Below, one piece after another: positions 47,844 to 56,564 of a stretch of 64,000 nt of DNA. The notes below the pieces were generated by a model. That model saw only the letters and a list, made by a program, of their open reading frames with translations, searched no databases and was not told the origin of the DNA. Both the position numbers and the translations under genes were made by a program. Source of the DNA: Aquitalea magnusonii (GTDB taxonomy: Bacteria; Pseudomonadota; Gammaproteobacteria; Burkholderiales; Chromobacteriaceae); NCBI RefSeq assembly GCF_003202035.1, contig NZ_QJKC01000005.1, forward strand, positions 124,001 to 188,000. Direction: 5' to 3'. Position 1 is the first letter of the stretch. Each line of letters starts with the position of its first letter.

Positions 47844-49305
47844 TTGCGCACAAACGGGCGATGCAAGCCTTGGCGCCATGCTGCTGCAATAGCTGGACAT
47901 CATGGGTCAGCACGGCCACAAACTGCGCATTACGCGGCAGATCGGTACCGAACACCTGCTCCAGTTGCAACAAAGCCTGCACTTGGGACATGGCAGAGTC
48001 ACACTTTGCCAGCCGCGCAGCGATGTCCGCCGCCAGCGGATCACGCACATCAATCGGCCGGCCTTGCTCATCATTGCCCGAGACGTAGCACATCCATGCG
48101 GCCAGCCCCAATGCCAGGCAATCAAACCGGCTCCCCCGTACCAGATGGACACGGATAGGGTCCAGCATGCGCTGTGGCAGTTTTTGCGTTCCATCCATGG
48201 CGATCTGCCAGGTTCGATGCTGCAAGGCCGGGTTCTGGAAACGCTGCAACAAGCTGGCCGCATAATCCGCCGCCGGCAGCGGGCAATGCTCCAGCGTCAC
48301 GGCTTGCTCATGCAGCATCAGGTGGCGTGTCAAAGCCAGCAGCGCGGCATCCTGCATGCAATCGCTGATATGGACATAGCCCGCCAGATAACCCAGATAA
48401 GCCAGAAAAGAATGGCTGCCATTCAGCATGCGCAGCTTCATTTCCTCGAATGGCCGCACATCGGCAACCAGCTGCGCCCCCACCTTTTCCCATGCCGGCC
48501 GGCCCTGCGGAAAATGATCTTCAATCACCCATTGCCGGAATGGCTCGCATGCCACCCCGGCCGGATCATCCACCCCGCCCAGCAGCGCCCGGATATGGCT
48601 GCGGGTCTGCGCGCTGACCATGGGCACAATACAATCCACCATGCTGGACGGACAGGCCAGCTGCTGTGCCACCCAGTCCGCCATCTCCCTGTCGCCTTGC
48701 AAGGCCGCCAATTGCCACAATACCTGGCGGGTAATCGCACCATTGGCCGGCATATTGTCGCAGGACAACACGGCAAATGCCGGCAAACTGCGCTGACGGC
48801 GCAGACGCAGACCCGCCAACAACAGGCCAGGGGCTGATTGTGGCTGCCATGGACAGGCCAGATCATGCAGAATGGCCGGGTGATCCGGCTGCAACTGCCC
48901 CGAGGCCGGCAGATGGCAATAGCCCTTCTCGGTAATGGTCAGCGTGACAATGGCCAGATCAGGCTGCGCCAGGGCCTCCAGCACCGCCGCCAGGCCATCG
49001 TCAGGCAAGGACAGGGCTTGACACACCACGCCGATCACGCGGCAATGCCAGCCCTGTGCATCCATGTCCGACACCGAATACAACAAGTCCTGCTGCTTGA
49101 GTGCCGCAATGCTGCCGCTGGCATCAGACAGGCTGACTTCCACATATCCCCAGTCGCTGCCGTGCTTGTTGGCCAGCTCTTCGGCATAAACCGCCTGATG
49201 GGCGCGATGAAATGCCCCACACCCCAGATGCAAAAGCCGCGGACGCAACACCTGACGCGCATAGCCAGGCTGAGGTACTGCGGCTGTCGAAATCGGCTGA
49301 CTCAT
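47785..49305 (-). CDS. uxuB: Fructuronate reductase / mannitol dehydrogenase family oxidoreductase
   Basis: A 506-residue NAD-dependent polyol dehydrogenase of the UxuB group. LLHLGCGAFHRAHQAVY at the N-terminus, LTITEKGYCHLPASG, VLSCDNMPANG, the catalytic KLRMLNGSHSFLAYLGYLAG, and RTWQIAMDGTQKLPQRMLDP are all conserved. It would reduce D-fructuronate to D-mannonate or the reverse. E. coli UxuB ends right after GARECVAAL; here the equivalent GAKACIARL is followed by 21 extra residues that are unrelated to the family and come from reading the GntR remnant in another frame. The active-site domain is intact, so the enzyme is likely functional. Start ATG at 49305. Confidence 0.9.
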   Translation of the reverse strand: MSQPISTAAVPQPGYARQVLRPRLLHLGCGAFHRAHQAVYAEELANKHGSDWGYVEVSLSDASGSIAALKQQDLLYSVSDMDAQGWHCRVIGVVCQALSLPDDGLAAVLEALAQPDLAIVTLTITEKGYCHLPASGQLQPDHPAILHDLACPWQPQSAPGLLLAGLRLRRQRSLPAFAVLSCDNMPANGAITRQVLWQLAALQGDREMADWVAQQLACPSSMVDCIVPMVSAQTRSHIRALLGGVDDPAGVACEPFRQWVIEDHFPQGRPAWEKVGAQLVADVRPFEEMKLRMLNGSHSFLAYLGYLAGYVHISDCMQDAALLALTRHLMLHEQAVTLEHCPLPAADYAASLLQRFQNPALQHRTWQIAMDGTQKLPQRMLDPIRVHLVRGSRFDCLALGLAAWMCYVSGNDEQGRPIDVRDPLAADIAARLAKCDSAMSQVQALLQLEQVFGTDLPRNAQFVAVLTHDVQLLQQHGAKACIARLCAKIDRAFSQPGYDVAAGLAD

Positions 49306-49355
49306 GACCTTACCCACGGTAAAAGAATGGTGCGACAAAACAGCCGGACAGGCTG

Positions 49356-50732
49356 TCAGCCCCTGCTGCCCAGCTCTGCGGCATCCGATAGCAGGTTCAA
49401 ATCCCGGTCCTTTACTTCCGGCATCAGCAATGCGGCAAACAAACCGATGGCAGAATAAACCATCACCATCACCGCAATCGGCCACCAACTACCGCTGAGA
49501 TGACAGAAAATGCCGGCCAGCAAGGGGCCGAAACCAACAGCCACCAGGCCACCGGTTTCCTTGGAAATGGCCATCCGGGTAAAACGCTGACGCGCTCCAA
49601 ACAACTCGGCCAGCGTGATGTTTTCCAAGGCAAACAAGCCCAATACCGCAATATTATGAATCACGATAATGCACACCATGATTAGCGCAACCCCATGATC
49701 TGGCTCCATCACCACCGACAGCAAAGGGAAAGCCAGGAGAATGGCCAGCACATTCAACACAATATAAGGCAGGCGCCGACCGAATTGATCAGATAGCCAC
49801 CCAAGCAGGGGAATACTGAGAAAACCGATGACCGAGCTGATCATCAAGGCATCAGTAGGAATGCTTTTATCAAATAACAATGTCTGCACCAGGTAACCGG
49901 TCAGGAAAGTCTGAATCAGGCCCGAATTACCCGCCTGACCAAAACGCAGGCCAGTTGCAATCCAGAAAGAGCGGCTACGGAACATGGCGCAGAAACTGTC
50001 ATTCTCCACCACACCCTCAGCAGTCACCGCCGTAGTCAGTGACTTTGCTTTTTCTTGCACAAATACCGGACTTTCCTTCAGATTCACCCGCAACCAGATG
50101 GCAAAGATCATGACCACAACACTGCTCAGAAAGGGAAGGCGCCAACCCCACTCCATCAATTGCTGACGATCCAGACTATAAAACACCAATGCCCAGATAC
50201 CGGTGGCGGCCAAGGTACCGCAATTGGTGCCCATGGCCACCAGAGAGGAAATGATTCCACGCCGTCCCGCCGGGGCAAATTCAGCCAGCATGGTCCCCGC
50301 ACCGGATATTTCCGCCCCCGCACCCAGTCCTTGGATGATACGTAGCACCACCAGTAAAACCGGGGCCATGATGCCAATTTGTGCATAAGTCGGCAGTACA
50401 CCAATCAGTGTGGTACACACACCCATCATGGTGATGGTGATGAACAGCACTTTCTTTCGACCAATGGCGTCCCCCATACGGCCAAACACAAAAGCACCGG
50501 CGATACGAGCCAGATAGCCAGCACCATAAGTACCCATCGCCAGAATCAACACCATGGCCTTGCTCTGGCCATAAAAGAATATTTCATGGAATACCAGTGC
50601 CGCACCAAGTGAATAGAGCTGAAAATCCATAAACTCCAGCGCCGTACCCAACCAACCCGAAATGGCGGCCTTGACCAGACCGGAGCCTTCATTACTGGCC
50701 ATATCTTGTGGCAAAACCTTTGCAGTATTCAT
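49356..50732 (-). CDS. MFS transporter, metabolite:H+ symporter (MHS) family
   Basis: A 458-residue 12-helix transporter of the MHS subgroup (ShiA/KgtP/ProP-like). The loop 2-3 signature GRMGDAIGRKKVLF, RIIQGLGAGAEISGAGTMLAEFAP with the EISGAG variant, and the central GWLSDQFGRRLPYIVL loop are present. Its position between uxuB and rspB implies import of a sugar acid (mannonate, fructuronate or a related hexuronate or aldonate), which is inference. GGAG lies eight bases before the ATG. The sequence is more AT-rich than most of the window. Confidence 0.9.
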   Translation of the reverse strand: MNTAKVLPQDMASNEGSGLVKAAISGWLGTALEFMDFQLYSLGAALVFHEIFFYGQSKAMVLILAMGTYGAGYLARIAGAFVFGRMGDAIGRKKVLFITITMMGVCTTLIGVLPTYAQIGIMAPVLLVVLRIIQGLGAGAEISGAGTMLAEFAPAGRRGIISSLVAMGTNCGTLAATGIWALVFYSLDRQQLMEWGWRLPFLSSVVVMIFAIWLRVNLKESPVFVQEKAKSLTTAVTAEGVVENDSFCAMFRSRSFWIATGLRFGQAGNSGLIQTFLTGYLVQTLLFDKSIPTDALMISSVIGFLSIPLLGWLSDQFGRRLPYIVLNVLAILLAFPLLSVVMEPDHGVALIMVCIIVIHNIAVLGLFALENITLAELFGARQRFTRMAISKETGGLVAVGFGPLLAGIFCHLSGSWWPIAVMVMVYSAIGLFAALLMPEVKDRDLNLLSDAAELGSRG

Positions 50733-50773
50733 TGCACTACTCCAAAACAGCAGTTAGGCATGAGCAAACAGAA

Positions 50774-51796
50774 TCAGGCGGGAAACTCCAGTAGAATCTT
50801 GCAACACGCAGCCGGCTCGTTTTCAAACAAATGCAGTGCAACATCCACCTGATCAAAATCAAGCTGATGGGTAATCAGGGCATCCGGATTTAATTTTCCG
50901 GCCCCCATCCAGTTAATCACCTGTGGAAAACGCGCGCTATTCAGCCGTGAAGAAAAGATGGAGAGTTCCTTGCTGGTGATCGCTTGCTGACTGATCGTGC
51001 ATGCTGCATCGGAAAAACCCATGATCCCGATGCGGCCGGCAGGCGAAGCCAATTCAATCGCCTGCGGCAAAATGGCCGGATGACATGCCGCATCGACGAT
51101 CAGGGTTGGAGCACGCCCGTATTCATCAAAATAATCCGACACATTAGCCGCCTGATTATTCACGCAACGATCCGCACCACATTCCGTGGCACGCTGCAGC
51201 CTGGCGGCCACGCGATCCGTCGCCACCAGATGCGCCACGCCAAACACCGTTTTCAGTACCTGAATGACCGCCAATCCCATGGGGCCTGCCCCATAAACCA
51301 AAGCCACATCGTCTGTTGTCGGCCTTAGCTGCGCAGTAATGTTGGCGGCAATGCTGAATGGTTCGACCAGGGCAGCGTGATGTGCCGGTATGGCATCAGC
51401 AACAACATAGGCATTGCTGGCTGGTACACAAGCAAACTCACTGAACCCGCCATCCCGATGCACCCCGATCACTTGCAAGTTCAGGCAGACATTGGGCCGT
51501 CCAATCGAGCAGGGATAACAATGACCGCAACTGACCACAGGATCGATAACGACACGCTGGCCAATCCTGCTCGGCATCACATTCCGGCCGACCTGATCAA
51601 TCACCCCAAAAAACTCATGCCCGATCACCCGTGGATATCTGGCAAAGGGATTGTGACCATGATAAATATGCACATCGGAACCACAGACACCGGCATAAAT
51701 GGTTTTTACTCTTACCTCATCAGCGGCTGGCAAGGGAATTTCCCGCTGCTGTATTTCCAGTACACCGGGCTGCGTAATAACAATGCTTTTCATCAT
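50774..51796 (-). CDS. rspB: Zinc-type alcohol dehydrogenase RspB
   Basis: A 340-residue medium-chain dehydrogenase. Catalytic zinc ligands lie in GVCGSDVHIYHGH and VIGHEFFG, the structural zinc cysteines in CGHCYPCSIGRPNVC, and the NAD loop in VYGAGPMGLAVIQ. RYPRVIGHEFFGVIDQVG and VSCGHCYPCSIG are nearly identical to E. coli RspB, which pairs with RspA. It probably oxidises a sugar-acid hydroxyl in the mannonate pathway; the exact substrate is not established. Two adjacent ATG codons (51796, 51793) follow AAGGAG; either may serve. Confidence 0.93.
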   Translation of the reverse strand: MMKSIVITQPGVLEIQQREIPLPAADEVRVKTIYAGVCGSDVHIYHGHNPFARYPRVIGHEFFGVIDQVGRNVMPSRIGQRVVIDPVVSCGHCYPCSIGRPNVCLNLQVIGVHRDGGFSEFACVPASNAYVVADAIPAHHAALVEPFSIAANITAQLRPTTDDVALVYGAGPMGLAVIQVLKTVFGVAHLVATDRVAARLQRATECGADRCVNNQAANVSDYFDEYGRAPTLIVDAACHPAILPQAIELASPAGRIGIMGFSDAACTISQQAITSKELSIFSSRLNSARFPQVINWMGAGKLNPDALITHQLDFDQVDVALHLFENEPAACCKILLEFPA

Positions 51797-51809
51797 TATT
51801 TCTCCTTAC

Positions 51810-53024
51810 TTACCAGTTCCATAGCGTGCCGTCTTCCAGTCTTGCAATGGGCAAACATGCCGGCTCATAAGGGTATTGCTCGGCCAGCTTTTCATTAAAA
51901 TCCACCCCCAAGCCAGGAGCATCTCCCGGATGCATATAACCATCGGCAAAAGACCAGCTCCGGGGAAACAATTCCAGCATGGCTTCCGAATAACCCATAT
52001 ACTCCTGAATGCCGAAATTCGGCACCCACATATCAAAGTGCAAGGCGGCAGCCATGCTGACTGGAGACAGGTCGCTCGCACCATGGGAACCAGTACGTAT
52101 CTGATATAGCGCTGCAAAATCGGCGATACGCCGCATACCGCTGATTCCCCCGGCATGCGTCACCGTCGTGCGGATATAATCAATCAGCTGTTCTTCCATC
52201 AACTGCTTGCAATCCCAGATGCTGTTGAATACTTCACCAACCGCAATTGGGGTGACCGTGTGCTGTCTGATCAAACGAAAACAAGCCTGGTTTTCTGCCG
52301 GCGTAGGATCTTCCATCCAGAATAAATGATAGGGCTCCACACTCTTTCCAAAGCGCGCCGCTTCAATTGGCGTCAGACGATGGTGAATATCATGCAGGAG
52401 ATGATCTTTCTCACCAAACCGGCTGCGAATCTTGTCAAACAGTGTCGGGATGAAATTCAGATATTTTTCTGTCGACCATATTTGTTCTTCAGGACGCTTG
52501 CCTTTGCTGGCCGGCTCATATTTGCCGCCCTGCTGCTTTGCCAAACCATAGCTGGAAGCCACGCCGGGGATGCCGCATTGCACACGAATGGCCTTGAACC
52601 CTGATGCCTGATGGCGGGCATAGTCATCGAGCACGGCATCAATCGTGCTGCCGGTGCAGTGTCCATACACCAGGACACGCTCACGCGATGCGCCACCCAG
52701 CAATTGATAAAGTGGCATTTTTGCAGCCTTGGCCTTGATATCCCACAAAGCCATATCAATGGCGGAAATGGCGGACATGGTTACTGGGCCACGCCGCCAA
52801 TAGCCACCCTTGTAAAAATACTGCCAGATATCTTCAATTTGCTGCGCATCGCGCCCGACAAGCTGTGGGCATAAGTGATCGCGCAAATAGGAGACGACGG
52901 CCAGCTCCCGCCCATTAAGCGTGGCATCCCCCACTCCGCTCAAACCGCAGTCCGTGCTGATTTTCAGTGTGACAAAATTTCTTCCCGGACAACTTACAAA
53001 TACATCCGCCTTGGCAATTCTCAT
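51810..53024 (-). CDS. rspA: D-mannonate dehydratase family protein RspA (enolase superfamily)
   Basis: A 404-residue member of the mannonate dehydratase subgroup of the enolase superfamily, exactly the length of E. coli RspA and highly similar to it throughout ([48 protein letters not shown]). Metal and catalytic motifs: [66 protein letters not shown]. It dehydrates D-mannonate (or D-gluconate weakly) to 2-keto-3-deoxygluconate. ATG at 53024 is used; TTG at 53027 is in frame but unneeded. First gene of the rspA-rspB-MHS-uxuB operon. Confidence 0.94.
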   Translation of the reverse strand: MRIAKADVFVSCPGRNFVTLKISTDCGLSGVGDATLNGRELAVVSYLRDHLCPQLVGRDAQQIEDIWQYFYKGGYWRRGPVTMSAISAIDMALWDIKAKAAKMPLYQLLGGASRERVLVYGHCTGSTIDAVLDDYARHQASGFKAIRVQCGIPGVASSYGLAKQQGGKYEPASKGKRPEEQIWSTEKYLNFIPTLFDKIRSRFGEKDHLLHDIHHRLTPIEAARFGKSVEPYHLFWMEDPTPAENQACFRLIRQHTVTPIAVGEVFNSIWDCKQLMEEQLIDYIRTTVTHAGGISGMRRIADFAALYQIRTGSHGASDLSPVSMAAALHFDMWVPNFGIQEYMGYSEAMLELFPRSWSFADGYMHPGDAPGLGVDFNEKLAEQYPYEPACLPIARLEDGTLWNW

Positions 53025-53632
53025 CAATCACCCCAACATCAATCAAGTGGATTGGAGATGAAAATTAATACACAAATACCTGCCATACAAGTATTCAATA
53101 CTGCCAAAAATACCAGAAATATCCACCATACCAATCAATAAAACAAAATTTAATATTTTAAATAAACTCAATGGGAAATATCAAAACAGTCGGGAGAAAA
53201 TTTTTAAACTGCCGAATTATCGGTCCACATGGCAGAGACCGGAGCGCCGCAGCCAGCCAAGCACTCCGTGCATGTAAACCCTTGGCCTGACCCTGCAGCT
53301 ATCGACCAGGCCGGCATTCAAGCCGGTATGGCGGAAGGTGTTTGTGATGAAATCGGGATGGAAAACGATGTGCTCAGTGCCGGTGGTAACGGCTTGGGAA
53401 AGCATCTGAAAAACGTGATGAAGGCAACTTGGCAAGATGAGCAGGCAGCGACCGGGCTTTGCCAACAAGCTGGCAACCTGGTCATCAAGACATGACAGGA
53501 ATGGGGCAGCCGACAATGAAGGCAGACCGGCAGCAAGCACAAGATTCGACTCAGGAAAACACACGGCCGAAGCAAACAGGATGCGGCAATGGCTGGCGGC
53601 AAAGCCGCATCCCGTTCCCAACCGGGTTGAAG
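53025..53632. other. 608-bp region without a convincing gene, holding the rspA promoter
   Basis: The part next to rspA (53040-53220) is the most AT-rich stretch of the window, fitting a promoter with an UP-like element. From 53220 to 53632 the composition rises again and open frames exist on both strands (53229-53495 plus, 53217-53621 minus). Neither has a ribosome site or recognisable family features. A hairpin GCGGC-AAA-GCCGC near 53600 may end the minus-strand coiled-coil gene transcript. Confidence 0.5.
53090..53102. promoter_or_regulatory. Candidate operator of the rspA operon
   Basis: AGTATTCAATACT is a perfect palindrome about a central C, 66 bp upstream of the rspA start in the AT-rich promoter region. 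The size suits a GntR-type dimer. The likely cognate regulator survives only as a remnant at 47622-47843. Confidence 0.35.
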
Positions 53633-54370
53633 CTATTTTTTGCCTTTACTCCCTCCCGCTGCCTTGGCGGAACCCTTGGCAGCGGCTTTGGCAGCTGCCC
53701 GGTCCTTGCTCAACTGTGCGTGTGCGGTGGCAACTGACTGTGCCTGGCTCTTGAGCGTGGCATGCAAGGCTTGCACTTTGGCCAGAGCAGCCTGGGCGGC
53801 GGAAATATCACCGGCGACAACGGCGGCCTTCATGGCCTGCAGTGCCGCCACTTTCTGCTGCTGGGTTGCTTCCATGGCGGCCACGGCAGCATTCAGCGCG
53901 GCCTGATCAGCCGCAATCTGGCTATTGCTGATGGAAGTGGCTTCTGCCTTCATCTTCAGGTCGCCACTCAGATCGCGTACATCCTGATTCAGTTCGGCAC
54001 GCTCCAATGCCCTTTGCAAACGATCCAGCTTCAGCTCCTGATGCAAGGCGATGGCTGCGGCTTCCGCCTGGCGGATACTGCCGGTCAAGGCGGTAATCCT
54101 GGCCAGTTCGCTTTGCGCAGCGGTCAAATCACCTGCCTGTACCGCTTGCGACAGCGCTTGTTCTTCGGCACGTCGCTGTACCCGCAGGCCGGCCACTCCA
54201 GCCAGATCCTTTTGCAAGGCGAGCCGGTCGCTCTGGATATCAGCCGTTTCCCGGCTGAGTTGCGCCGCATCTGCCGCAATATCGCGGGCATCCTGGTTGA
54301 TATCCCCCGCCATGGCCGTGGCACATAGCAGCAGGCCCGACAACGACAACAGCCATTTCTTCCCTGACAT
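53633..54370 (-). CDS. Exported coiled-coil protein with two tandem repeats, function unknown
   Basis: I do not recognise this 245-residue protein. It has a Sec signal peptide (MSGKKWLLSLSGLLLCATAMA, cleavage near residue 21) and then is almost wholly helical and Ala/Gln-rich. Two repeats of about 105 residues are visible. Repeat 1 (24-112) starts INQDARDIAAD and has AVQAGDLTAAQSELARITAL; repeat 2 (127-220) starts LNQDVRDLSGD and has AVVAGDISAAQAALAKVQAL. The C-terminus is a Lys/Ala/Gly-rich basic tail (DRAAAKAAAKGSAKAAGGSKGKK ends the protein). The basic tail could bind nucleic acid, polyphosphate or the cell surface. An inverted repeat TTAACA/TGTTAA lies upstream at 54508-54521. ATG at 54370. 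Confidence 0.8.
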   Translation of the reverse strand: MSGKKWLLSLSGLLLCATAMAGDINQDARDIAADAAQLSRETADIQSDRLALQKDLAGVAGLRVQRRAEEQALSQAVQAGDLTAAQSELARITALTGSIRQAEAAAIALHQELKLDRLQRALERAELNQDVRDLSGDLKMKAEATSISNSQIAADQAALNAAVAAMEATQQQKVAALQAMKAAVVAGDISAAQAALAKVQALHATLKSQAQSVATAHAQLSKDRAAAKAAAKGSAKAAGGSKGKK

Positions 54371-54563
54371 GACATCCCTCCCTGTTTGACAGTTGAACCG
54401 GCGGTCCTCCTGTTGCCGGAGTGATCCAGCCGCCGTACTCAAGTGTGATTTAAGAGGGAGTTGCCGCCAGTCTCAAGCGGGAATGGATGACAGATCACGG
54501 CCTTTTCTTAACAAGTGTTAATTCTGGTGATGGCCTGCTGAAAAACCCAGCGGGAAGCGGGCC

Positions 54564-56024
54564 TCAGCTGGAACAACTGACGCTGATTTCCTGCGCCCAG
54601 GCTGGCGGCTCGGCGGCATAAGCCTGGTACTGTGGCTGTTCGTCAAAGGGATGACTCAGGCAATCATGCAGGCTGGCAATCTGTGAAAAATCCCCTTGCT
54701 GCGCGGCTTGTATCGCCTGCTCGGCCAGATAATTGCGCAGGATATATTTGGGATTGACCGCCAGCATGGCCAGCTTGCGCGCTGCAGCTGGCCGGGTTTC
54801 CCGCTGCAGGCGGACAGCATAGCTGGCGGCCCAGTCGTCAAACAGGCTGCGATCCACAAACAAATCGCGCAATGCACGGTTATCGGTGGTGCTGTCAAAG
54901 TCGGCCAGCCTGCGGAAAAACAGGGTGTAATCGGTATGGTGGGCATGCAGGGCCAGCAGCAGCGCTTCGATCAAGGCCTCATCGCCCTCTTGTTCCACTA
55001 CCAGCCCTAGCTTGTTGCGCATCAATATCAACCAGTATTGCGAGTACTGCTCCCGGTAGCTGGAGAGCATCTCCAGCAAGCCTTCTTCGCTCACCAGCGG
55101 CAGGAATGCTGAGGCCAGACAATGCAGGTTCCACAGGCCAACCTGGGGTTGCTGATTATAGGCATAGCGTCCGGCATGATCGCTGTGGTTGCACACATGC
55201 GCGGCGTTGAAACCATCCATGAAGCCGAAAGGGCCGTAATCCAGCGTCAGCCCCAGGATGGACATATTGTCGGTATTCATCACGCCATGGCAGAAGCCCA
55301 CTGCTTGCCAGTGGGCAAGCAGCTGCGCCGTTCTGGCGACAATCTCGGCGAACAGCGCGGCATACGGCTGCTCTGCCTGCGCACAGTGCGGAAAATGGTG
55401 GCGGATGACAAAATCAGCCAACAGCCGGATTTCATCATGCTGTCCACGGTGATAAAACACCTCGAAACTGCCAAAGCGGATGAAGCTTTCGGCCAGACGT
55501 GTCAATACCGCCGCGGTTTCCGGGCGCTCGCGATACACCGGATCGGCCGAACCGGTCATGGCCAGGGCGCGCGTGGTGGGAATGCCCAGTGCATGCATGG
55601 CTTCACTGCACAGATATTCGCGAATGGTGGAACGCAGCACGGCACGACCATCGCCCATGCGGGAAAACGGAGTCAGGCCGGCGCCCTTGAGCTGCCACTC
55701 CCAGCGCCGCCCTTCGCCATCCACCGTGTCGCCCAGCGACAAGGCACGACCATCCCCCAGCTGCGGAACATACACGCCAAACTGATGACCGGCGTACAGT
55801 GCGGCCAGGGCAGGTAGGCCAGGGACAAACTGTTTGCCGGACAGCAGAGCCAGCGCAGCGGGCTGGGCCAGCGCACTGGAAGGTATGCCCAATGTCTCGC
55901 ACAAGCGGGCATTGCCCGCCACCAGATAGGGTTCACTCAGTGGCTGGGGCTGGATATGCCGGTAGAAAACAGGCGGCAGCTCCAGCAGGCGTTGACCAAA
56001 GGTCAGGGAAGAAAATGGGCTCAT
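54564..56024 (-). CDS. selO: SelO family protein adenylyltransferase
   Basis: A 486-residue pseudokinase-fold AMPylase (SelO/YdiU). Conserved blocks: YAGHQFGVYVPQLGDGRALSLG, QLKGAGLTPFSRMGDGRAVLRSTIREYL split over residues about 105-135, GVMNTDNMSILGLTLDYGPFGFMD with the catalytic Asn and Asp, and the terminal SCSS, where the Cys replaces the selenocysteine of animal SelO. It transfers AMP to protein Ser, Thr or Tyr, with a role in redox stress. Length is near E. coli SelO (478). ATG at 56024. Confidence 0.95.
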   Translation of the reverse strand: MSPFSSLTFGQRLLELPPVFYRHIQPQPLSEPYLVAGNARLCETLGIPSSALAQPAALALLSGKQFVPGLPALAALYAGHQFGVYVPQLGDGRALSLGDTVDGEGRRWEWQLKGAGLTPFSRMGDGRAVLRSTIREYLCSEAMHALGIPTTRALAMTGSADPVYRERPETAAVLTRLAESFIRFGSFEVFYHRGQHDEIRLLADFVIRHHFPHCAQAEQPYAALFAEIVARTAQLLAHWQAVGFCHGVMNTDNMSILGLTLDYGPFGFMDGFNAAHVCNHSDHAGRYAYNQQPQVGLWNLHCLASAFLPLVSEEGLLEMLSSYREQYSQYWLILMRNKLGLVVEQEGDEALIEALLLALHAHHTDYTLFFRRLADFDSTTDNRALRDLFVDRSLFDDWAASYAVRLQRETRPAAARKLAMLAVNPKYILRNYLAEQAIQAAQQGDFSQIASLHDCLSHPFDEQPQYQAYAAEPPAWAQEISVSCSS

Positions 56025-56070
56025 GGCCCGATTCTAGTCGCCCGTCCGGCAGATAAACACCAGCGGGTGA

Positions 56071-56538
56071 TCAGGGTTTTTGTTGCTTCCACACCCGGCG
56101 CATGTCGCGGGCGGCATTGAGCGAGGCCGATGAAAAACTGGTGGCGGCAAAATGTCCGACCTGCCGGCTCATCTTGCTGACCGCACTGCCGGAACTCTGC
56201 CCCAGTTGCAGCGCCTGCTTCATCACGGCATAGGACGGGTGCAGGCCGGATTGTTCCAGTTGCTGCAGCAAATGCTTGTGCATTTCATTAAGCGACTTTT
56301 CCGCCGCCAGCATCAGGTCGCGCTGATTATCGGCCTGGGCCTGCAGCAGCGACACCCCGCTGAGCAGGCTGCCATCGATGCGGTTTTGCACTTCGCCCTC
56401 GGCCAGGGGATAGGCCGGCAACCAGGCAGCCGTCCAGCTCAGACAGGCATCCTGCTGGGCATCCAGCAAACGGCGCTGACTCAGCTCCATGGCACTCAGG
56501 TAACGCTGAAAAGCGCTGGCAAACCACTCGTAAGCCAT
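56071..56538 (-). CDS. Phasin-like protein
   Basis: A 155-residue, mostly helical protein without a signal peptide, with the outline of the phasin-2 family: MAYEWFASAFQRYLSAMELSQRRL at the start, an amphipathic middle with LLQAQADNQRDLMLAAEKSLNE, and a basic C-terminus. Phasins coat polyhydroxyalkanoate granules. The match is by general character, not by a strict motif, and no PHA synthase is in the window. The ATG at 56538 follows a weak GAGG site. It lies between selO and a LysR gene on the same strand, 26 bp after the latter. Confidence 0.55.
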   Translation of the reverse strand: MAYEWFASAFQRYLSAMELSQRRLLDAQQDACLSWTAAWLPAYPLAEGEVQNRIDGSLLSGVSLLQAQADNQRDLMLAAEKSLNEMHKHLLQQLEQSGLHPSYAVMKQALQLGQSSGSAVSKMSRQVGHFAATSFSSASLNAARDMRRVWKQQKP

Positions 56539-56564
56539 GGGTATTCCTCTTAGCTCGCTGCGGG

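Noticed and set aside
49390-49410. tRNA T-arm-like GGTTCAAATCCCGG
   Set aside because: No acceptor, D or anticodon stems surround it; it is the C-terminal coding part of the MHS transporter.
53217-53621. Overlapping open frames on both strands upstream of the rspA promoter
   Set aside because: Neither has a ribosome site or family signature; they may be remnants but cannot be supported.
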